DNA of 64,000 nucleotides from NCBI RefSeq assembly GCF_007748095.1, contig NZ_CP036287.1, positions 5,208,001 through 5,272,000 of the forward strand, written 5' to 3'. The notes under the pieces were generated by a model. That model saw only the letters and a program-made list of their open reading frames with translations, did not search any database and was not told the origin of the DNA. Position numbers and translations under genes: made by a program. Below, piece by piece: positions 56,922 to 64,000 of the stretch. This DNA is from Engelhardtia mirabilis. Its GTDB lineage: Bacteria; Planctomycetota; UBA1135; GCA-002686595. How positions within the stretch are numbered: the stretch's first letter is position 1; every line of letters begins with the position of its first letter.

Positions 56922-57545
56922 TCAGTCGTCGCTGGGCTTGGGCTTCTCCCCGACCTTCGGAACGCTGGCCGCGTCCTCGTCCTCCTCGGCGCCCTCGGCG
57001 TCGGCTTCCTCGCCCTCGGCACCGACCACCACCGCGATCTCCTGATCGGGGTCGCTGGCCAGGCTGACGCCCTCCGGCAGCTTCAGATCGCGGGCGAAGA
57101 GGAAGTGCTCGATCTCGAGCAGGTCGGCGCGCACCTCGAGCACGTCGGGCAGCAGCGAGGGGATCGAGCGCACCATGATCGTCGAGTGGGTCACGTTGAG
57201 CACCCCACCGCGGAACTGGTTGACGAAGGTGACGTCGATCTCGGCCTCCATCTCGACCCCGCGGGTGACCCGCTGGAGTTCGACGTGGATCAGGTTCTCG
57301 CCCAGCGAGTCCCACTGGATCTCCCGCACGACGGCGGTCTCGTTGGTGCCGCCCGCGACCTCGATGTCGAACATGCGCTCGTGGTGGCGACGCGCGGCCT
57401 GGAATTCGTCGAGGCTGACCGACAGGTCGGCGTTGGGCTTGCCCCCGCCCTGGACGCTGATCGGCAGCAGTCCTTGCTGACGGAGTTGGCGACAGTGGCG
57501 GCTGCCGAGTCGCTCGCGGACTTGGCCTTTGAGAGTGTTGCTCAT
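56922..57545 (-). CDS. rplY: 50S ribosomal protein L25/CTC type
   Basis: Binds 5S rRNA; the long form with a C-terminal TL5 domain is the general-stress protein CTC. The 207-residue protein starts MSNTLKGQVRERLGSRHCRQLRQQGLLPISVQGGGKPN and has a beta-rich second domain (PSLLPDVLEVRADLLEIEHFLFARDLKLPEGV). A Glu/Asp/Ala-rich tail (EGEEADAEGAEEDEDAAS) closes it, as in many CTC proteins. prs followed by rplY and pth is a widely kept order, seen here on the minus strand. Confidence 0.94.
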   Translation of the reverse strand: MSNTLKGQVRERLGSRHCRQLRQQGLLPISVQGGGKPNADLSVSLDEFQAARRHHERMFDIEVAGGTNETAVVREIQWDSLGENLIHVELQRVTRGVEMEAEIDVTFVNQFRGGVLNVTHSTIMVRSIPSLLPDVLEVRADLLEIEHFLFARDLKLPEGVSLASDPDQEIAVVVGAEGEEADAEGAEEDEDAASVPKVGEKPKPSDD

Positions 57546-57661
57546 CTTGTGTTCCCCGGATGGTTCATGACGACAGGGAGGGTCGGTCGACTGCCCCACT
57601 GCGGGGCGGCCGGTGTTCGTGCGGTCGAGGCTCGAGCAGTTGGCGCGCAGTCGGTCGGAAG

Positions 57662-58630
57662 TCAGTCCCCGAAGAGCTCGCTCACCGACTTGCTCTCATG
57701 GATGTTGAGCAGCGCGCGGCCGATCAACGGCGCCACGGAGACGACGCGCAGCTTCGCCGGCTGGCCCTCGACGCGCTGCGGGATCGTGTCGGTGACCAAC
57801 ACGTGGTCGGCTGCGCAGGCCGTCAGCCGTTCGACGGCAGGGCCGCAGAAGACCGCGTGCGTCACGCAGATCACCACTTGCTTGGCACCGTGCTTCTTGA
57901 GGATGTCCGCCGCGCCGGAGATCGAGCCGCCGGTCGAGATCATGTCGTCGACGATGATCACGTTGCGCCCCTTGACGTCGCCGATCACGTGCTCCACCGC
58001 GACCTCGGCGCCGGAGATGCGACGCTTGTCGACGATCGCGAGATCGGCGTCCAGGACCTTGGCGTAGGACCGCGCCATCTTGATCCCACCCACGTCCGGC
58101 GTGACCACGACCGGGTTCTCGATGCCGAGCTTGATGATCTCCTCGATCATCACCGGCTTGGCGTAGAGGTGATCGACGGGCACGTCGTAGAAGCCCTGGA
58201 TCTGGGCCGCGTGCATGTCCACGGTCAGCACCCGGTCGGCGCCCGAGCGGGTCAGGGTGTTGGCCACGACCTTCGCGCTGATCGGCACGCGCCCCTCGTC
58301 CTTGCGATCCTTGCGCGCGTAGCCGTAGTACGGCATCACCGCGGTGATCCGCCCGGCCGACGCACGTCGCAGGCAGTCGATCAGCAGCAGCAGCTCGATC
58401 CAGTTCTCGTTGACCGGCGGGCAGGTCGGCTGCAGCACGAAGCAATCGGTGCCGCGCACGTCGTCGTCGATCTTGATGTCGATCTCGCCGTCCGGGAAAC
58501 GCCCCACGTGCGCGTCGCAGAGGGGCACGTTCATCTCCGTCGAGATCGCCTCCGCCAGGGCGCGGTGGGCGTTGCCGGCGATCAACTGGATCTTCTTGCG
58601 AGTCGCGAACACGGGCTCGGAGGGGGGCAT
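57662..58630 (-). CDS. prs: Ribose-phosphate pyrophosphokinase
   Basis: Makes PRPP from ribose 5-phosphate and ATP. The 322-residue protein contains RFPDGEIDIKIDDDVRG, QPTCPPVNENWIELLLLIDCLRRASAGRITAVMPYYGYARKD in outline, DMHAAQIQGFYDVPVDHLYA, VTPDVGGIKMARSYAK and the PRPP loop NVIIVDDMISTGGSISGAADIL near residue 215. Full length for the class I enzyme. It precedes rplY by 116 bases and follows glmU on the same strand. Confidence 0.96.
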   Translation of the reverse strand: MPPSEPVFATRKKIQLIAGNAHRALAEAISTEMNVPLCDAHVGRFPDGEIDIKIDDDVRGTDCFVLQPTCPPVNENWIELLLLIDCLRRASAGRITAVMPYYGYARKDRKDEGRVPISAKVVANTLTRSGADRVLTVDMHAAQIQGFYDVPVDHLYAKPVMIEEIIKLGIENPVVVTPDVGGIKMARSYAKVLDADLAIVDKRRISGAEVAVEHVIGDVKGRNVIIVDDMISTGGSISGAADILKKHGAKQVVICVTHAVFCGPAVERLTACAADHVLVTDTIPQRVEGQPAKLRVVSVAPLIGRALLNIHESKSVSELFGD

Positions 58631-59089
58631 CCGGTGGGCGGGTTGGGGGGGGGACGAGCGGAGACGGTATCGAGAAGCAGCGCCTCGATGGGCGATCAGC
58701 CGGTGAACAAGTGTCCCGGATCAGAAATTGGGCGGGGCACCCCGCTGAGGTCCGGTCGTCGGCGGCTAGTGCGTCCAACTCGACAGCTGACGGTGCCATG
58801 CAGACTGAGCCCCCGCGGGCGGAGCTTCACGCCCCGCTGAGGACGGGTCGGCCTCGTAAGGTGACGTCGGCGGGCGAGAGGCGGCCGAGGGCCGCCGTCT
58901 GGGCGTGCTGGCCTCGGACCCTGGCGATCGATGCGGGCGAGGTGCGTCGATGGCGCCCATCCGCCACGACGCTCGCAACGACGCGCAGCGGCGACCGGGG
59001 AGTGCTACAGACCGGCCCGCCGCGCCCGGCCGAGACCCGCCCAGGTGCAGGAGCGAGCGCCAGGGGCCAGCCGATCGCGAGCGCTGGAC
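58631..59089. other. Intergenic region (459 bp) between glmU and prs
   Basis: No gene seen. It contains one arm of the MITE family found at 62564-62730 (here 58710-58735) and should hold the prs promoter. Confidence 0.5.
58710..58735 (+). repeat. Solo arm related to the 62.6 kb MITE
   Basis: Twenty-three of 26 bases match the terminal arm of the MITE at 62564-62730 (AGTGTCCCGGATCAGAAATT here). No second arm was found nearby, so it is a relic or solo end. Confidence 0.6.
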
Positions 59090-60391
59090 TCACAGGTCCT
59101 CGCCCCCCTCGCGTCGACGGATCGGGCGGGCCGGGACCCCGACCCAGACTTCGCCGTCGGGGATCTGCGAGCCCCGCGTCACGATCGCCCCGCCCCCGGT
59201 CGTGGCCCCACGCCCCACCGTCGAGGGCGCGATCAGGACGCTGCCGCTGCCGACGAAGGCGTCCGGGCCGATCTCCGTGTGGTGCTTCGCCTTGCCATCG
59301 TAGTTGGCGACGATCGTCCCGGCACCGATGTTGGTCCCTGCGCCGATATTCACGTCCCCGAGGTACGACAGGTGCTTGGCCTTGACCCCACGACCAAGGG
59401 TGGCCTTCTTGGTCTCGGTGAAATTGCCCACCTCGGCGCCGTCCTCGAGGGTCGAGCCCACCCGCAGGTGGCTGAACGGCCCGACCTCACAGTCGGCGCC
59501 GATCACGACTCCGCTGCGAATGACCGTGCAGGGCAGGATGTGGGTCCCGGCGCCGATGGTCACGCCGTGGTCGATGTAGGTCGTGGCCGGGTCCTCGATC
59601 AGGACTCCGGCGGCCAGGTGCTGCTCGAGGATCCGCTCCTGGACGATCGCCCGCGCCTCGCCCAACTGCGCCAGGGTGTTGACCCCCCGCGCCTCGCCGA
59701 GGTCGGCCAGGGGCACCGCGCGGACCTGGGCGCCGTCGGCGACCAACATCGCGATCAGATCCGTCAGGTAGTACTCGCCCTGGGCGTTGTCGTTGCGAAG
59801 GGCCGCCAGTCGTTCGGGCAGACCCTCGGCCGGCAGGGCGTAGACCCCCACGTTGACCTCGCGCAGGGCCCGCTGCTCGGACGATGCGTCGCGCTCCTCG
59901 ACGATGCCGACGACCTGCTCAGGGTGGGCGGGGTCACGGAGGATCCGACCATAGCCGGTGGGGTCCTCCAGTTCGGCCACCAGCAAGCTGGCGCCGCCCT
60001 CGGGGCGAGCCTCGACCAACGCCACCAGGGTCTCGGGGCGCAGGGCCGGCATATCGCCGTAGAGCACGACCACGGCACCGCCCCCCCCAGCCAAATGCTC
60101 CGAGCAGCATTGGAGGGCGTGGCCCGTCCCCAGTTGCGGCTCCTGGCGCACGATCGCCTGGGTCGTTCCACCAGCCCCCTCGTGTGCCGCCGCCGAGGCC
60201 TCCACGGCCTCCGAGCGGTCGCCCAACACAATTAAGGTCTTCCCGGGTGCCAGCGCCGCCGCTTGATCGAGCACCCAATGGAGCATCGGTCGACCGCACA
60301 GGGGGTGTAAGACCTTCGCCAAGGGGCTTCGCATGCGCGTGCCCTTGCCGGCGGCAAGGATCGCGACCGCATGGGTCGGGGACGGCGTCAT
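59090..60391 (-). CDS. glmU: Bifunctional GlmU (uridyltransferase / acetyltransferase)
   Basis: Makes UDP-GlcNAc from glucosamine-1-phosphate, the precursor of peptidoglycan and lipid A. The 433-residue protein has the nucleotidyltransferase motif LAAGKGTRMRSPLAKVLHPLCGRPM at residue 12, LYGDMPAL, and a C-terminal left-handed beta helix (IGAGTHILPCTVI, HLRVGSTLEDGAEVGNFTETKKATLGRGVKAKHLSYLGDVNIGAGTNIGAG in outline) with the acetyltransferase segment SYLGD. The ATG at 60391 is the family start. Its product feeds the lpx genes downstream on the same strand. Confidence 0.94.
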   Translation of the reverse strand: MTPSPTHAVAILAAGKGTRMRSPLAKVLHPLCGRPMLHWVLDQAAALAPGKTLIVLGDRSEAVEASAAAHEGAGGTTQAIVRQEPQLGTGHALQCCSEHLAGGGGAVVVLYGDMPALRPETLVALVEARPEGGASLLVAELEDPTGYGRILRDPAHPEQVVGIVEERDASSEQRALREVNVGVYALPAEGLPERLAALRNDNAQGEYYLTDLIAMLVADGAQVRAVPLADLGEARGVNTLAQLGEARAIVQERILEQHLAAGVLIEDPATTYIDHGVTIGAGTHILPCTVIRSGVVIGADCEVGPFSHLRVGSTLEDGAEVGNFTETKKATLGRGVKAKHLSYLGDVNIGAGTNIGAGTIVANYDGKAKHHTEIGPDAFVGSGSVLIAPSTVGRGATTGGGAIVTRGSQIPDGEVWVGVPARPIRRREGGEDL

Positions 60392-60442
60392 GGCGGAGCT
60401 GGGTCGGAGAGGGTCAGGGCGGGGGAGTTCGAGCGCCGGCAC

Positions 60443-60923
60443 TCGGCCAGAAGCGACCTCGATGCACCCAAGCCGCTCAGTTCAAACCACTTAGGAGCCC
60501 GCGGCCGAGGGCGCGGGCCACCTGGGGCGGCCCCTGTCGGGCTTCGGAGGGGCAGTTCTAGGCAGTCCTACAGAAACCGTCAAGCCGTGGAGCGCCCTGG
60601 CGGCGCCGTCGGAGCGAACGGACGGAACCTACCCTCCGATCCGCCCGTCCAGATTCCGATCCGCCTCTCCCGACGCACTCGCGGCGGGCGGCGGACGTCG
60701 CACTCTCCCCCTCCGACAAGAGAATTCCCACATCGCTCTCCCCGACGGGAACTGGTGCGGTAGCCTTCAGTGGATCGCCGCACCTGCCCCTCGGGAGACC
60801 ATCGTGGTCTCCGGAGACCGGGGTCGTCCTTCCGGCCGAGGGCACGTCGACACGGAACTTCTTCGTGTGGCACACCCCGCGGTGCGGCGACAACATCCGA
60901 AACCTTCAGGAGGTTCTCAGGGA
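60443..60923. other. Divergent intergenic region (481 bp)
   Basis: No gene seen. It should contain the promoters of glmU (minus) and of the secreted-protein gene (plus). A GC hairpin at 60497-60518 is present; a strong promoter could not be pinned down. Confidence 0.4.
60908..60913 (+). promoter_or_regulatory. Strong Shine-Dalgarno site
   Basis: AGGAGG, fully complementary to the CCTCC of the 16S end in this window, lies 10 bases before the ATG at 60924. Most genes here have no such clear site, so it supports high expression of this gene. Confidence 0.7.
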
Positions 60924-62423
60924 ATGAACTATCGCTCCACTCTCATGGCGGCCAGTGCCGCCGTGGCTCTTACCGGTCTGGCGAACGCCCAGGCTGGCAA
61001 CGACCACAACTGGAACTCGCTTCGCAGCGGGCCCCCGGTCCTCGTCTTTGGACCGGGCTTCTTCGACGTCAACGCCAGCGGTGCCGACATCGGTATCGGT
61101 GACGCGATGCGCGCCTGCTACTCGGTGGACATCACCCAGGGCGGCCGCAACGAAACCAACGGCGGCAACTGGGAACTGACCTGGGCGTACTACACCCAGG
61201 CCTGGGGTGGCAACAACACCATCCCCGGTGTCGACCTCGGCCCGATGCTCTTCAACTCGCAGGTCTCCGACGACCTGGGTGACGACAGCTGCTTCTCGGG
61301 CTTCTTCGCCCAAGCCGGCAACCTGTCCGAGAGCTTCGGCGGCTTCATCCTTCCCGGCGTCATCGCCGGTACGGCTGGCTCCTCGCTGAACCAGGGCTTC
61401 TTCTGGCAGATCGCCTTCCAGTTCACCGGTTCCCCGCTGCCCCAGGGTCCCAACACCCTCGGTGCGGACCCGGTCGCTGGCGCCTTCTTCCCCGGCACCC
61501 CGCTCCTGGCCCACTTCCTCTTCGAGGTTCAGGGCCCGGTCAACGCCGGTGACTTCAACAAGCAGTACTTCATCGGTTCGACCTCCGAGCTCAACGGCAT
61601 CAACCCCGCTGGCACCGGTGGCTCGACCAACGGCAACGTCCTCTCGGGCCTCAACCTGTTCGGCGTCAACGCCGACCAGAGCGGCACCGTGGCGGGCTCG
61701 CGCTGGACCGCCTTCGACGAGATCAACAACACCCTCACCGGTGGCACGATCTTCCTCAACCAGCCCGGTGACACGGAGTGGTTCGGCGGCGTCGCTTTCA
61801 GCACCCCCAACCTCAGCGGTATCAACAACGCCAACACTGGCGGTGGTAACGCTGACTGGACCGTGACTGGCGGCAACCTGTCGACCATCGACTTCCGCAT
61901 CCTGGACCGCCTCTCGGGCTCCCAGACCACTGCGGCGGCCGCCTCGGTCTTCGACCCCTTCATCGTGTTCAACCAGGCGTTCATTCTGCTCTCGAGCACC
62001 CCGAGTGCTCTTGGCCAGCAGAATGCCCTGTCCTGGGATGACCTCGGTGGCGTGGTTCCGCCGAAGTTCGGTACCTACATTCTGCCCCCGCAGAACACGG
62101 TCCGTGAAGGCGCTCAGACGATCGCCATCAACTTCGACGCTTCGACCTCGGCGTTCCTTGGTGCCGGTATCGGCCTCCTCGGTGCGTTCACCAACAACAT
62201 CTCGCCGATCGACGGCTCGGTCACCTCGCTGTTCGACTACGGCATCAGTAGCGGCATCTCTGGCTCCAGCCAGCTGCCCGCGGCCATTCCGCTTGCGACG
62301 GCCGCGCCCGGCGCCGGCGGCGCTCGCCTCGGCATCCACGGTCTCGGCCTTCAGGTCTCGGCTCTCGTCGGCTCGCTCGACGTGACCGAGCTCACCAACG
62401 CCAAGACCGCGGTGCTTCAGTGA
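60924..62423 (+). CDS. Secreted protein of unknown function, probably highly expressed
   Basis: I do not recognise the family. The 499-residue product has a clean signal peptide (MNYRSTLMAASAAVALTGLANAQA). The mature protein is rich in Gly, Asn, Thr and aromatic residues with few charges, and looks all-beta: repeated FGG/GFF turns, LAHFLFEVQGPVNAGDFNKQYFIG, FLNQPGDTEWFGGVAF. No PEP-CTERM or membrane tail is seen. It has an AGGAGG site, biased codons (GGC/GGT, AAC, ATC, CTC nearly throughout) and a double hairpin after the stop, all marks of an abundant surface or extracellular protein. Only two to three Cys pairs could exist (ACYSVD, DDSCFSG). Confidence 0.72.
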   Translation: MNYRSTLMAASAAVALTGLANAQAGNDHNWNSLRSGPPVLVFGPGFFDVNASGADIGIGDAMRACYSVDITQGGRNETNGGNWELTWAYYTQAWGGNNTIPGVDLGPMLFNSQVSDDLGDDSCFSGFFAQAGNLSESFGGFILPGVIAGTAGSSLNQGFFWQIAFQFTGSPLPQGPNTLGADPVAGAFFPGTPLLAHFLFEVQGPVNAGDFNKQYFIGSTSELNGINPAGTGGSTNGNVLSGLNLFGVNADQSGTVAGSRWTAFDEINNTLTGGTIFLNQPGDTEWFGGVAFSTPNLSGINNANTGGGNADWTVTGGNLSTIDFRILDRLSGSQTTAAAASVFDPFIVFNQAFILLSSTPSALGQQNALSWDDLGGVVPPKFGTYILPPQNTVREGAQTIAINFDASTSAFLGAGIGLLGAFTNNISPIDGSVTSLFDYGISSGISGSSQLPAAIPLATAAPGAGGARLGIHGLGLQVSALVGSLDVTELTNAKTAVLQ

Positions 62424-62437
62424 GCCTCTGAGTCGGA

Positions 62438-62463
62438 GACTCCTGGGCCAAGGTCCGGGAGTC
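62438..62463 (+). terminator. Terminator candidate after the secreted protein
   Basis: GACTCC/GGAGTC with an inner GGGCC/GGTCC-type extension forms a compact stem 15 bases past the stop at 62423. No T tract. Confidence 0.5.
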
Positions 62464-62491
62464 GATGACTCGAGCCTTTGAGCCAAAGCGA

Positions 62492-62519
62492 CCCCTCCCG
62501 CGCTTCGTCGCGGGGGGGG
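62492..62519 (+). terminator. Second terminator candidate after the secreted protein
   Basis: CCCCTCCCGCG and CGCGGGGGGGG pair around CTTCGT, a very GC-rich stem 70 bases past the stop. Two hairpins in a row fit a strongly transcribed gene. Confidence 0.5.
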
Positions 62520-62563
62520 CCGCTCCCGTTCGGGGGCGGCGCTCGACGCGAGAGCGACGCGGG

Positions 62564-62730
62564 CTAGTGTCCTGGATCAGAAATTCGGCGTCACTTCCCG
62601 GGCTCCGATCGCCGCTGGCGTCGCCAGCGCCTCCTCCGAGTATCGCAGCGGATACGCGTCGTCGGCGCGCCTAGCCAGCATCGATCGGACCTCCGGGCAG
62701 TGACGCCGAATTTCTGATCCAGGACACTAG
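62564..62730. mobile_element. MITE (167 bp), IS630/Tc1-mariner-like, with 32 bp perfect ends
   Basis: The first 32 bases (62564-62595, beginning CTAGTGTCCTGGATCAGAAA) recur exactly as reverse complement at 62699-62730, and partial pairing extends about 18 bases further inward. The interior is non-coding. Both ends are CTAG: IS630-type transposases insert into CTAG and duplicate TA, so this looks like a non-autonomous derivative. It lies between two convergent genes, and its right CTAG contains the TAG stop of the ACT-domain gene. No source transposase is in the window. Confidence 0.8.
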
Positions 62731-63173
62731 GGCTGGGGCGGACCGAAGAGCGCGCCGAGCACTTGGACGGCCTTGGCGCGGTGCCTCTCCCCCAGGAACA
62801 GGTGATCGCGGCTGAACCCGCAGACTGCCCCCAGCGGCACCCCCGCCTCGGCCAGGGCGCCGGTCACCAGGGCCAGGAAGCCCACCACCTCCCAGCCCAT
62901 CGAGTATTCGAATCGGATCCAGACCAGGGGTCGCTCGCTGCGCCCCGCCGGATGCCGCTCGAGGATCCGATCGCAGGCGTCCGCGACCGCCAGGATGGTC
63001 GTCTCGCCCCCCTCCCGGACGATCTGGGCCGGCCCCTCCCCCCTCAGCTCCTCGAGGTCTTCCGGCAGCGGTGGTCCTTGGAAGCCGACCAGGGCGAAGG
63101 CACTGGGCTCGATGGCCCAATGCATGGAAGCCCTGGCCTCGGCGAGACTACGGGCGATTTCAGGGGGAACCAT
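62727..63173 (-). CDS. ACT-domain protein (ACT_7/CASTOR-like)
   Basis: A 148-residue soluble protein that resembles the small ACT-domain proteins that probably sense amino acids. The N-terminal part (FALVGFQGPPLPEDLEEL, EGGETTILAVADACDRI) precedes the ACT half: RFEYSMGWEVVGFLALVTGALAEAGVPLGAVCGFSRDHLFLGERHRAKAVQVL, in which SRDHLF corresponds to the family's Y-H/D-HLF motif. Ligand unknown. Its stop codon TAG coincides with the terminal CTAG of the MITE; the target site itself would have supplied the same stop, so the protein is intact. Confidence 0.72.
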   Translation of the reverse strand: MVPPEIARSLAEARASMHWAIEPSAFALVGFQGPPLPEDLEELRGEGPAQIVREGGETTILAVADACDRILERHPAGRSERPLVWIRFEYSMGWEVVGFLALVTGALAEAGVPLGAVCGFSRDHLFLGERHRAKAVQVLGALFGPPQP

Positions 63174-63239
63174 GGGATCGACAGGCTGTTGGACCCACGA
63201 GAATAGCGGCCTCCGCCCCCCCCAAGCATCCGAGCACCG

Positions 63240-64000
63240 ATGTCCGACCTCAAGCCCATCCTCGCCGGCGCCTTCGCCGGCGGCATCACCTTCCTGGCCC
63301 TCGAATTCGCCGTCGGCGGAGCCAACGCCAGCTCCTCCACCGGCGTCGCCCAGGACACTGCCCTGCCGCGGGTCGCGAGCGCCGCCATCAACGAGGGCGA
63401 CATGGACGCGCTGGAAGCCGACAACGTCGAGCTCGCCATGAGCGTCGCGTCGCTCCAGGCCCAGGTCGACAGGCTCCGCCAGGAGTTTGCGAGCATCGAG
63501 TCCCGGCGACCGGTCGGCCTGACCCCGGTCGCCCTGGCCGACTCCGAGATGGAGCTGGCCTCGGCCAAGGCGGTCGACTTGGGCACGGAGGGCAAGGAGC
63601 TAGTGCTGCAGGTGCTGGAAGAACAACGCCTCCAGGAGGAGGCCGATCGCGAAGCCGAGCGCTATGAGCGCACCCTGGACCGCGCCGCCAGCACGGCCGA
63701 TCGGCTGGCTGAGGAACTCGGGCTGAGCGGGGCCGACCGGGACACCCTGGCGACGATCCTGACCGACGAGGCCGAGCTGCGGATGTCGGTCATGGAGGAG
63801 ATGGGTGAAGTCGACTGGGCCGACAGCGAGGCCCGCGACACCATGCGCGACCGCATGGGCGAAGTGCGCGAGACCACGCGCAGCGCGATCGAGCTGCGGC
63901 TCGGAGCCGGCGTGTCCGAGGCCTGGATGAACCAGGGTGGACGCGGAGGCTTCGGCGGTTTCGGCGGCGGCGGATTCGGGGGCTTTGGCGGCGGTCGCGG
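63240..64000 (+). CDS. Partial: membrane-anchored coiled-coil protein with Gly/Phe-rich repeats
   Basis: The frame starts at ATG 63240 and runs off the window (253 codons seen). An N-terminal hydrophobic segment (ILAGAFAGGITFLALEFAVGG) is followed by a short linker, a coiled coil (about residues 60-90: LEADNVELAMSVASLQAQVDRLRQEF), a second long charged helical region (residues 120-235, ELVLQVLEEQRLQEEADREAERYER) and then FGGFGGGGFGGFGGGR-like repeats. Family unknown. Gly-Phe-rich tails often mark surface or phase-separating proteins. The start is 66 bp after the divergent ACT gene. Confidence 0.65.
   Translation, partial: MSDLKPILAGAFAGGITFLALEFAVGGANASSSTGVAQDTALPRVASAAINEGDMDALEADNVELAMSVASLQAQVDRLRQEFASIESRRPVGLTPVALADSEMELASAKAVDLGTEGKELVLQVLEEQRLQEEADREAERYERTLDRAASTADRLAEELGLSGADRDTLATILTDEAELRMSVMEEMGEVDWADSEARDTMRDRMGEVRETTRSAIELRLGAGVSEAWMNQGGRGGFGGFGGGGFGGFGGGR

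Overview
The window is a 64 kb piece of a high-GC (around 70 % in most genes) Gram-negative-type bacterial chromosome. It carries a lipid A branch (lpxD, an lpxC-fabZ fusion, lpxA), bamA, an Mla-type lipid transport operon, lipoproteins with lipoboxes, a lexA of the S24 type and an orthodox 16S-Ile-Ala-23S-5S rRNA operon. The LpxC-FabZ fusion, the secreted beta-helix protein and secreted proteins of unknown family, the 16S site at 42947-42964 (intermediate between the EUB338 and EUB338-II probe targets) and the domain mix suggest a Planctomycetota-like lineage. That placement is an inference; the full 16S gene is present and would settle it.

Layout. 1-5790 (minus): tRNA-Thr, aroC, a MutS2 that lacks the usual Smr domain, and a GT-C type membrane glycosyltransferase. 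6308-7531 (plus): a Met/Cys transsulfuration enzyme with a hairpin-rich leader. 7573-13372 (minus): a lower-GC cluster encoding a membrane protein, a large secreted glycosidase-like protein and a sialidase-like Asp-box protein. 14367-18150 (minus): HU-like protein, dtd, two lipoproteins and trpS. 18396-22831 (plus): a lipoprotein built of many Trp-Pro-aromatic motifs followed by mlaE, mlaF and mlaD. 22885-24095 (minus): a cysteine-dioxygenase-like cupin and riboflavin synthase. 24452-31248 (plus): secreted beta-helix protein, trmD, rplS, a secDF fusion and a LysM protein. 31265-34314 (minus): hflX and nadB.

34611-35598 (plus) is an SOS-like locus: a predicted 28-residue membrane peptide behind GTTC repeats, then lexA behind a candidate operator. 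35733-37845 is a nest of decayed insertion sequences, immediately followed by the rRNA operon on the minus strand (37983-43294, promoter near 43590). 44006-60391 is almost entirely minus-strand housekeeping: an L,D-transpeptidase, then, read in transcription order, glmU, prs, rplY, pth, rpsF, rpsR, rplI, dnaB, bamA, lpxD, lpxC-fabZ, lpxA and a GnnA-like oxidoreductase. This joins UDP-GlcNAc synthesis, lipid A synthesis and outer membrane assembly on one strand. 60924-64000 holds a probably highly expressed secreted protein, a 167 bp MITE inserted at the stop codon of an ACT-domain gene, and the start of a coiled-coil/Gly-Phe-rich protein that runs off the end.

Many genes overlap as ATGA, GTGA, TTGA or even CTGA, so translational coupling is the rule and was used to choose starts. 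The most interesting items are the SOS-like micropeptide next to lexA, the WP-repeat lipoprotein tied to the Mla genes, the stop-codon MITE, and a GnnA-like enzyme with no partner aminotransferase in the window. No CRISPR array, prophage or recognisable defence system was seen.
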